DNA of 64,000 nucleotides, from contig NZ_CP038141.1 of assembly GCF_006542355.1 (NCBI RefSeq), forward strand, positions 339,501 to 403,500, written 5' to 3'. The stretch comes from Swingsia samuiensis (GTDB lineage: Bacteria > Pseudomonadota > Alphaproteobacteria > Acetobacterales > Acetobacteraceae). A model generated the notes under the pieces. It was not told the origin of the DNA and made no database searches. It worked only from the letters and a program-made list of their open reading frames with translations. Position numbers and translations under genes: made by a program. The first letter of the stretch is position 1, and every line of letters starts with the position of its first letter. Shown piece by piece: positions 36,013 to 43,096 of the stretch.

Positions 36013-36939
36013 ATGGTGAAAAAACTTGTTTTTAAACCTGCTTGTATGGTCTGGGAGCACCTTCCTTTTCCAGGGCGAGCCCTTCTAATATTCTGGGCCT
36101 GTGCTCTTGTGGGCTTAAGCCTCTTATTCGCCACAAGCCCCCATATACCCACACATCGCAATAATTTAATTACGACGATTAAACATCAACCTTCTCTTCT
36201 GTCTCAAATTCCACATAAAGAGATAATAAAGCCTCCTTCTTCTCCTACGCTCGCTGAAATTCAAAAATCCAACAAAACCCCTCTTGCAATCGTGTTGGAA
36301 GGCTTTGGTTTTTCTGAAGCATTAAGCCAAGACGTTCTCTCAGAAGTGCCTACTCCTGTTGCGGTAAACGTTTCACCTTATATCGATAATATTCACGATG
36401 TTATCGCTCAAGCACAAGCAGCGAATAGGGAAATATATATCACGCTGCCTCTTCAAAATTCTTCTCCAGAATACGACAACAAACAGCCGCATATGCTTGG
36501 GTATGGCAACACCCCGAAAGATGATCTGCATGAGTTAGCTTGGTGCTTATCCCAAGCACGGGGCGCATCTGGCCTAACGGATGCTTACGGTACAAAAGAT
36601 GAGCAATCTCGCGGCGGGTATGCAACCACACCTGATTTTTTACCTATCGCAAAAATAATAGAAGAACATAAGCTTCTCTATTTGAGTAGTTCACCCAATA
36701 CAATCAGCCACATTAAAGGAATGACTGTTTCACAATGGATGGACGGGGACACAGACCCAGCAACGCTTGATCAAGATTTTTCCCAGCTCAGTTCTTTGTC
36801 CACCCCAACCCCATATAAGCTGCTTATGATTAGCCCCCTAACTCCATTAGCATTAGAAAAACTCAAAATCTGGCTAAATAGCCCAGAAGCAAAAAAATTT
36901 ACTCTCGTGCCACCATCCACTCTTGCAGAAATCAAGTAA
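36013..36939 (+). CDS. divergent polysaccharide deacetylase family protein
   Basis: A 308-residue protein from the ATG at 36013; earlier in-frame starts lie inside ctpA. One membrane helix (about residues 18-38, LLIFWACALVGLSLLFA) anchors it, followed by a periplasmic domain of the DUF610/divergent polysaccharide deacetylase type (LAIVLEGFGFSEAL, PVAVNVSPYI, IYITLPLQ). Family members usually have an Asp pair at the first motif (IDDLG-like); here it reads LEGFG, so the metal site looks altered. The role is unknown; it is found after ctpA in many alphaproteobacteria. Confidence 0.8.
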   Translation: MVKKLVFKPACMVWEHLPFPGRALLIFWACALVGLSLLFATSPHIPTHRNNLITTIKHQPSLLSQIPHKEIIKPPSSPTLAEIQKSNKTPLAIVLEGFGFSEALSQDVLSEVPTPVAVNVSPYIDNIHDVIAQAQAANREIYITLPLQNSSPEYDNKQPHMLGYGNTPKDDLHELAWCLSQARGASGLTDAYGTKDEQSRGGYATTPDFLPIAKIIEEHKLLYLSSSPNTISHIKGMTVSQWMDGDTDPATLDQDFSQLSSLSTPTPYKLLMISPLTPLALEKLKIWLNSPEAKKFTLVPPSTLAEIK

Positions 36940-36968
36940 TATATACTCTCTAATTATTGAGGATATTT

Positions 36969-37481
36969 ATGAATAATCCACAAAGCCTTCCTTACCGCCC
37001 CAATGTCGGAATTGCTCTTTTCAACCCTCAGGGTTTACTCTTTGTCGCTCAAAGGGCAGATCTTCCCGGGGAGATTTGGCAATGCCCCCAAGGTGGAATA
37101 GATGAACAAGAAGATCCATTAAAAGCAGCTCAAAGAGAGCTCTATGAAGAGACAGGCTGTAAACAAGCCACTCTTCTTGGTGAGAAAAAAGACTGGGTTT
37201 CTTATGATCTGCCCCCTGCATTGATTGGTCGCGCTTTAGGTGGGAAATACCGAGGTCAAACCCAAAAATGGTATGTTTTCGGATTTGACGGTCATGATCA
37301 TGATATTCGTTTAGACTTACACACACCCCCTGAATTTAGCGCGTGGGAATGGGTTCCCCCTCAGGAGCTTTTACAACGCAATCTTGGTTTTAAAAGAGAG
37401 CTCTATGAAAAGCTCCTTCCAGAATTAGAACATATTTATCAAGCAGCCTCTAAGGATTGGATCCGTACCAAACGCGCATAA
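36969..37481 (+). CDS. rppH: RNA pyrophosphohydrolase (Nudix)
   Basis: A 170-residue Nudix protein from the ATG at 36969 (GAGG eight bases before). YRPNVGIALFN opens the fold, and the Nudix box is complete (GGIDEQEDPLKAAQRELYEETG, starting at residue 42). The internal segment WYVFGFDG fits RppH. It removes pyrophosphate from the 5' end of mRNAs, opening them to RNase E decay; some homologues act on dinucleoside polyphosphates. The last 43 bases overlap the convergent ABC transporter gene. Confidence 0.93.
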   Translation: MNNPQSLPYRPNVGIALFNPQGLLFVAQRADLPGEIWQCPQGGIDEQEDPLKAAQRELYEETGCKQATLLGEKKDWVSYDLPPALIGRALGGKYRGQTQKWYVFGFDGHDHDIRLDLHTPPEFSAWEWVPPQELLQRNLGFKRELYEKLLPELEHIYQAASKDWIRTKRA

Positions 37482-39238
37482 AGCCCATCTTTACGTATCA
37501 ATTCTGCATGGGGGCCTATTTCAACAATACGCCCCTCTTCCATAACAGCTATAATATCCGCTGTTTGAACTGTCGCTAAGCGATGGGCAACGATAATAGT
37601 CGTGCGTCCTGCTCTTAAAGTTGTAAGAGCTTTCTGCACAGTTGCTTCACTTTGTGAATCAAGAGCACTTGTTGCTTCGTCTAAAAGCAATACACGCGGA
37701 TCTCGCAATAATGCTCGTGCGAGGGCAACACGTTGTCTCTGCCCGCCAGATAGACGCCGACCACCTGGACCAACTCTCGTTTCTAATCCATTCGGTAGAT
37801 TATCAATAAAGTCTACCGCAGCCATGCGGCATGCCTCTTCAACTTCCTCTCGGCTTGCTGCCGGCCGCCCAATCCAAACATTCTCTATCAAAGAAAGATC
37901 AAAAAGCGTCGTATCCTGACTGACGTAAGCAATCGCATCTCTTAAAGAAGATAATCGCGCATCTCGAATATCCATTCCTTCTAACAAGATACGTCCATTA
38001 CTAACGTCATGTAGGCGTGGAATAAGAGACAATGCTGTTGATTTTCCTGCACCGCTAGGCCCTACTAATGCAACCGTTTGTCCCGGTTGAACATCCAGAG
38101 TTAAGTTTGCAAGCCCTACTCTGCCATCTTCATACCGATATGCAACATCCTCAAAAACAAGGTGGCCTTTTCCAGAAGGAAGTTCTGTGGCTTTATCACG
38201 TTCAAGAACAGCCGGGGGCTCATCAATCACAGCAAACACACGTGCTAAGCCTGCCAAACCTTCTTGCATCGCTGTATTTAAGGATCCTAAAGCACGGATA
38301 GGCCGTGCAGCAGTTAATAGCGCTGTGATAAAAGCGGTGAAGTCCCCCAATGTCGCACCGCCCATCGCCGCACGCCATCCAGCAAATCCTAAAACAGCCG
38401 CGACAGCCGTCCCCCCCAGCACTTCAAGAACAGGGTCGACACGCGCTCTCCCCTTTGCAATCCGCAAAAAGGCAGCATGTAAAAGGCTGAGAGAATGATC
38501 AACGCGTTGGTTTTCGCGGTCTTCCATCCGATAAATACGAACTTGGCGCGCAAGAGCAAAACTCTCATTTAATAACGCAGATGTTTCTCCTATCTGCTCT
38601 TGCATACCACCTGACGCACGCCGAACTTTTTTGCCCAACTTCTGGATAGGGACCGCGGCAACAGGATACAATACAAGAGCAATCAGGCTTAGCTCCCAAT
38701 CGGCCCAAAACATAGCAGCAACAAGTCCTACAACCGTCACCACATCGCCCAGCGCATTCACGACCCTAATCATGGCTTCACGTATGGAAATGGCATCCGT
38801 TGTAAACCGAGCAGCCCACTGAGCAGGTGCCTCGCGCTCAATGCAAGACACATCCGTTTGCAGTGCATGCTGAAACATTTTTGATTGCAAACCACGAATA
38901 ACCGTCAAAACCAAATTCTGAACGGCAATCGTTTGCCCATATTGGGACGCAGCCTTTAAGCTCGTGACGATAACAACGAGAATTGGCACTTGGTATAAGA
39001 TACGTGGATCTTGAGCTGAGAACATATCAACAGCCCTTTTAATCACGACTGGGTATAAGGCTGTTAGCCCTGCCATCACTATTGTAAGAGCAATAACCAG
39101 AAGAATTTGGCTCACATGCTTGCGCATTTCCTCGTGCCAAATCCGTCGCACTAAAACCTTACTATCAATATCAAGGGCTATTTTTTTTTTCATACAGACG
39201 GGTGTAGCAGGCATTGCCCCCAGCACGAAATGATCCAT
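37439..39238 (-). CDS. MsbA-like ABC exporter (fused membrane and ATPase domains)
   Basis: A 599-residue half-transporter: six membrane helices in about residues 40-330 and a nucleotide-binding domain in about 360-595. The Walker A GPSGAGKST, signature LSGGQRQR, Walker B VLLLDEATSAL and H-loop IVAHR are intact. It is probably a lipid A core flippase (MsbA) or a related lipid/drug exporter; the window also holds lptFGD, but the two loci are 27 kb apart. Start uncertain: the ATG at 39238 has a G-run too close, and ATGs at 39214 and 39193 follow in frame. A run of ten A directly after the ATG at 39193 could slip. Confidence 0.85.
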   Translation of the reverse strand: MDHFVLGAMPATPVCMKKKIALDIDSKVLVRRIWHEEMRKHVSQILLVIALTIVMAGLTALYPVVIKRAVDMFSAQDPRILYQVPILVVIVTSLKAASQYGQTIAVQNLVLTVIRGLQSKMFQHALQTDVSCIEREAPAQWAARFTTDAISIREAMIRVVNALGDVVTVVGLVAAMFWADWELSLIALVLYPVAAVPIQKLGKKVRRASGGMQEQIGETSALLNESFALARQVRIYRMEDRENQRVDHSLSLLHAAFLRIAKGRARVDPVLEVLGGTAVAAVLGFAGWRAAMGGATLGDFTAFITALLTAARPIRALGSLNTAMQEGLAGLARVFAVIDEPPAVLERDKATELPSGKGHLVFEDVAYRYEDGRVGLANLTLDVQPGQTVALVGPSGAGKSTALSLIPRLHDVSNGRILLEGMDIRDARLSSLRDAIAYVSQDTTLFDLSLIENVWIGRPAASREEVEEACRMAAVDFIDNLPNGLETRVGPGGRRLSGGQRQRVALARALLRDPRVLLLDEATSALDSQSEATVQKALTTLRAGRTTIIVAHRLATVQTADIIAVMEEGRIVEIGPHAELIRKDGLYARLVRIQSLEAA

Positions 39239-39254
39239 CCCCCTTTTTTACAAA

Positions 39255-40451
39255 TTAATTTTGTAGAGGATGGTTTTTTAAATACGTTAAACACTCGTCT
39301 TTATTCGGAACACACCCCTGTGCCATCCACCATTCCTGCCCTTTTTGTAACCACATACCGATGAAACGCCCTGCAGGAATACCAGCATCTTGTGCATCTT
39401 TTCCACTTAATGGAAAAACAGGTTGCTCCAGACCAGACAGAGCTTCACGAAAAACAGACCATTGCTGATCTGGATGGCCCTGCCGTTGCGCCTGCGTTAA
39501 CCAACTTTTATCTAAGATAGATTGTAAAGCGAATTTAAAGCGTAAACGTCTCATCTCATGATCAGACATATTCAGCTCTAACACAGGGTCCTCCCCGCGC
39601 ATCATCGTAAGGCGTTTTTTATCAGCATTCGACAACTTTAACTGCACGCCCACATCTAAATTATCAGGGTAAAGCGCCGCCAGTCGCAAAATAGAATCTA
39701 CAGGGGCATCACAGTTAAGCAAACGCTCCAACGAAACAAGATCAGGCCTTTTTAAAAGATGCGGCAATAAACCGCACTTGTCCATTGGCCGTAATGTTTC
39801 CATAACTCTTGGCCCAGCGAGGATTTTTAAAAGTTCAGACGCAATACGCTCTGCCGAAAGACCATCCATCCAATTTAAATGATCCTGAATGGCCTGATAC
39901 GCCTCCCGATCGGGTGCTCCTTCTCCATAGCGCGCATAAAAGCGAAAAAACCGTAAAGCACGCAGAGCGTCTTCCTCAATCCGCTTTTCTGCTGTTCCGA
40001 CAAAGCGAACATGCCCTGCTTCCAGATCTTCCTGGCCATGAAAATAATCATATAAAACCCCGTTCTGATCTAAAGACATGGCATTGATGGTAAAATCTCT
40101 TCGCGCCGCGTCCTCTTTCCAGTCCGAGGTCCATGCAACAACAGCATGACGACCATCGGTTTCTTCATCACGCCGCAATGTCGTTATTTCATATGGCTCA
40201 CGATTAATGATTGCGGTAATCGTCCCATGGGAAATACCGGTTGGAATATTCGTAATCCCAGCAGCCTCTAAAAGCTCCTGAACACGCTCCGGTGGTTCTG
40301 GTGTAGCTAAATCGAGATCATTAATTTTTCGGCCGCACAACAAGTCCCGAACGGACCCTCCCACGAGGCGAGCCGTAGGCAAGACCGTCCATAAACGAGC
40401 CAACCCTTCTGATTTTTCGATATTTTTTAAAAGAGTATTTTGTAGAATCAT
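39255..40451 (-). CDS. CCA tRNA nucleotidyltransferase
   Basis: A 398-residue class II nucleotidyltransferase. The catalytic head shows VGGSVRDLLCGRKINDLDLATP (GGxVRD and DxD), followed by GTITAIINREPYEITTLR, RRDFTINAMSL, and the EEDALRALRFFRFYARYG segment that reads ATP/CTP. No HD domain is seen at the C-terminus. It adds or repairs the 3' CCA of tRNAs. It overlaps the DUF1285 gene upstream by four bases, a pair conserved in alphaproteobacteria. Confidence 0.93.
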   Translation of the reverse strand: MILQNTLLKNIEKSEGLARLWTVLPTARLVGGSVRDLLCGRKINDLDLATPEPPERVQELLEAAGITNIPTGISHGTITAIINREPYEITTLRRDEETDGRHAVVAWTSDWKEDAARRDFTINAMSLDQNGVLYDYFHGQEDLEAGHVRFVGTAEKRIEEDALRALRFFRFYARYGEGAPDREAYQAIQDHLNWMDGLSAERIASELLKILAGPRVMETLRPMDKCGLLPHLLKRPDLVSLERLLNCDAPVDSILRLAALYPDNLDVGVQLKLSNADKKRLTMMRGEDPVLELNMSDHEMRRLRFKFALQSILDKSWLTQAQRQGHPDQQWSVFREALSGLEQPVFPLSGKDAQDAGIPAGRFIGMWLQKGQEWWMAQGCVPNKDECLTYLKNHPLQN

Positions 40452-41059
40452 GTTTGCCTAGATAAGGGAAAGAAACGATCTTGGCTCCATACACCCAGAC
40501 AAGGCACACCATTGACGTGTCCAGAAACAGCCAATGCCGCGAGCTCAAAAAGCACAGATCGGCTTATTCGTGCGTAAATTGGGAAGTTACCATCCCCGTT
40601 CCGTAAATGGACATAGGGGATAGCCCCATGCCCTTCAGTGGGTTTGTCCCAATCACATACAATCGGGTGCTGAGGGCCAACGCAAATAATCTCATCCATA
40701 TTTGTACGGAAACATAGAGCTTGATTACGGCCGCAAGTTCCTTTGAATGAAAGTTCCACCGCGATGAACGGAACATCTTCTACTTGTATCTTTCCGTACT
40801 CCGTTGGTGTTTTTAACCAATATTCCCCATCACAATCACGTGTAAGCATGGATGAGAAAAAACAAAGCATTGCTTTACGCTTTATGGGTGAGCCACGATA
40901 AAGCCATGTTCCATCCCTACGGATCAAAAAAGGAAACTGAGGAGACTGAGAAACTGATGTCACATCAGGATTGGCGCGTTCTGCCGTCGAGAAAACATCT
41001 GGTTGGGTAATCTCCCTACAGTCTTGGATGTTCAATTTTCCCTCCGGCTTTAATGACAA
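40448..41059 (-). CDS. DUF1285 domain protein
   Basis: A 203-residue protein with the DUF1285 build: FPFLIRRDGTWLYRGSPIKRKAMLCFFSSML, then the YWLKTPTEYGKIQVEDVPF strand region and GVWSQDRFFPL at the end. The structure of a family member is known as two similar beta-rich parts, but no function is established. It lies directly before cca (ATGA overlap) and divergent from moxR, which is its common place in alphaproteobacteria. Confidence 0.88.
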   Translation of the reverse strand: MSLKPEGKLNIQDCREITQPDVFSTAERANPDVTSVSQSPQFPFLIRRDGTWLYRGSPIKRKAMLCFFSSMLTRDCDGEYWLKTPTEYGKIQVEDVPFIAVELSFKGTCGRNQALCFRTNMDEIICVGPQHPIVCDWDKPTEGHGAIPYVHLRNGDGNFPIYARISRSVLFELAALAVSGHVNGVPCLGVWSQDRFFPLSRQT

Positions 41060-41072
41060 ATTTCTCTTCTCC

Positions 41073-41086
41073 TACCCAATTGGGTA
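41073..41086. promoter_or_regulatory. perfect palindrome between DUF1285 and moxR
   Basis: TACCCAATTGGGTA is a perfect 14-base palindrome in the 71-base gap between two divergent starts (41059 minus, 41131 plus). Its place suits an operator acting on either or both genes; the regulator is unknown. Confidence 0.4.
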
Positions 41087-41130
41087 CAAACAAGCTTTGA
41101 TAAAAGCCCCACTTCTGTCAGATTGTTGAT

Positions 41131-42159
41131 ATGAGCGAACAGTATTACTCCCCCGATATCTCCCATAACACTCAAAACGAAGCCACAGATGTCGCTGCGG
41201 CTGATCGTTTAACCTCACTTCTTCAACAAGTCCGAGGTGCGATTGGTAACATCGTTTTGGGGCAAGAGCATGTCATTGATCATGTTCTAGTAACTATTTT
41301 ATCAGGAGGGCACGCTCTCCTTCTTGGCGCACCGGGGCTTGGAAAAACCCTTCTGGTCAATACGACATCCCATGTTATGGGGCTCGCCTCTACACGGATT
41401 CAGTTTACACCAGACCTCATGCCATCCGATATTACTGGAGCCGAAATTCTGGATCAGGATGAAAGTGGAAGACGCGCTTTTCGTTTTCTTCCCGGCCCGA
41501 TCTTTGGCCAGCTTGTCCTTGCAGATGAAATTAACCGCGCCAGTCCAAGAACTCAATCTGCTCTCCTCCAAGCAATGGCCGAGCATCATGTTACGCAGGG
41601 AGGGAAAAATTATGCTCTTCCCTCTCCTTTCCATGTGCTCGCGACACAAAACCCCATTGAGCAAGAAGGAACTTATCCTCTTCCTGAAGCACAGCTCGAC
41701 CGTTTTATGCTGCGCATTCCATTGGATTTTCCTCCAAAAGATGCAGAACGCCAAATGTTGCTTCAAACCACAGGCGCTACACTTATCCAGCCTCCTGTTC
41801 TCATGAGCCCAGAAACAATCATAGAAGCTCAGCAGCTTGTCCGGCGCCTTCCGATAGGAGAGCAAGTTGTGACAGCCATTCTAGATCTTACACGCGCCTT
41901 ACGCCCAGAAGATCCAACAGCTTCTCAAGAAGTGCGCGACGCTGTTACGTATGGCCCTGGCCCACGTGCTGCACAAGCCTTCATGATTGCTACCCGGGCA
42001 CGCGCCCTTCTTACAGGGCGTCTTGCTCCAAGTTTGGATGATGTCATCGCTTTAGCGGAACCCATTTTAGCTCACCGCATTGGGTTGGGCTTTGGGGCTC
42101 GGACATCAGGCCTCAGAAGTGAGGCTTTAATTCGCAAACAGGCTCAAACCATCCTTTAG
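41131..42159 (+). CDS. MoxR family AAA ATPase
   Basis: A 342-residue AAA+ protein with Walker A GAPGLGKT (near residue 70), Walker B LADEINRA, and the sensor and arginine-finger region of the MoxR class (ATQNPIEQEGTYPLPEAQLDRF). Such ATPases act as chaperones for metal-centre or VWA-protein maturation. It heads a five-gene operon with DUF58, BatA/DUF4159 and VWA-like membrane proteins, so it likely remodels those partners. The ribosome binding site is weak. Confidence 0.93.
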   Translation: MSEQYYSPDISHNTQNEATDVAAADRLTSLLQQVRGAIGNIVLGQEHVIDHVLVTILSGGHALLLGAPGLGKTLLVNTTSHVMGLASTRIQFTPDLMPSDITGAEILDQDESGRRAFRFLPGPIFGQLVLADEINRASPRTQSALLQAMAEHHVTQGGKNYALPSPFHVLATQNPIEQEGTYPLPEAQLDRFMLRIPLDFPPKDAERQMLLQTTGATLIQPPVLMSPETIIEAQQLVRRLPIGEQVVTAILDLTRALRPEDPTASQEVRDAVTYGPGPRAAQAFMIATRARALLTGRLAPSLDDVIALAEPILAHRIGLGFGARTSGLRSEALIRKQAQTIL

Positions 42160-42169
42160 ATTAAAAACT

Positions 42170-43096
42170 GTGAAAAACCCTTCTAGAACGTTTCGTAATC
42201 TCTTCTCTCGCAAGAGTACTGCCGTGCCACATTCTATCGCGGCTGAGGCTGAAAGCATTGGTCTGCCGACCTTACTGCTGCAGGCCGAAAGACTGGCTGC
42301 AAATATACAAGATGGTCGGCATGGACGCAGGCGTTCTGGAAGTGGAGAAGATTTCTGGCAGTTCCGTCCCTACCGCTCAGATGAACCCATCACAGCGATT
42401 GACTGGAAACAATCAGCTCGCTCTGCGCAAGAAGGAGCTTTGTGGGTTCGTGATAGAGAGCAAGAATCAACCCAAAATCTTCTGATCTGGTGTGATCCAT
42501 CCGCATCCATGAACTGGCGCTCTTCAGAAAATTTTCCTCCCAAAAAAGAACGTGCTCAACTCTGTGCTTTGGCTCTCACCGCAGCTGCTTTGCGTGGCCA
42601 TGAGCGCGTCGGTCTTTTAAACGGGCCAGAAGCAGGCCGAACATTTTCAGGTAAGCATAATCTGGAACAAATTGGGGAAGCACTCCTCTACCCCTCTTCT
42701 TCAGATGCAGACTTTCCTGATCTTGCAAGAATACCACCTCGCTCAGATATCGTCATAATCAGTGATTTTCTATGGGAAGACAATAAACTCCATACTTTCT
42801 TAAAACAAAGTTCCAATTTGCCGGCTAGGATTCATCTCTTGTGTGTTCTTGACCCAGAAGAAAGATCTTTACATCAGTCTGGACGTGTCCGTTTTTCTGG
42901 TTTGGAAGGAGGGGCTTTAGTGCTTCCTGCGATGGAAACCCTTACCGCAGAATACGAAAAAGCCATGAATGCTCATTTGGAAATACTCCAAACCCATGCG
43001 TCTCAATTTAATACACAGATGATTTTACACGAAACATCTCATAACCCCCTGCCTGCTTTGCTCGCTCTTTACGCTACATTGGGATCTGGCCAATGA
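42170..43096 (+). CDS. DUF58 domain protein
   Basis: A 308-residue protein starting with GTG at 42170, ten bases after moxR. The signature is clear: RRSGSGEDFWQFRPYRSDEP followed by AIDWKQSAR. The C-terminal part is VWA-like (LLIWCDPSASMNW, with a DxSxS metal-site pattern DPSAS). It has no membrane helix. DUF58 proteins nearly always pair with MoxR ATPases. It overlaps the next gene by four bases. Confidence 0.9.
   Translation: MKNPSRTFRNLFSRKSTAVPHSIAAEAESIGLPTLLLQAERLAANIQDGRHGRRRSGSGEDFWQFRPYRSDEPITAIDWKQSARSAQEGALWVRDREQESTQNLLIWCDPSASMNWRSSENFPPKKERAQLCALALTAAALRGHERVGLLNGPEAGRTFSGKHNLEQIGEALLYPSSSDADFPDLARIPPRSDIVIISDFLWEDNKLHTFLKQSSNLPARIHLLCVLDPEERSLHQSGRVRFSGLEGGALVLPAMETLTAEYEKAMNAHLEILQTHASQFNTQMILHETSHNPLPALLALYATLGSGQ

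Noticed and set aside
41302-41865. 187-codon minus-strand open frame opposite moxR
   Set aside because: Complement of the AAA ATPase core, no domain seen.
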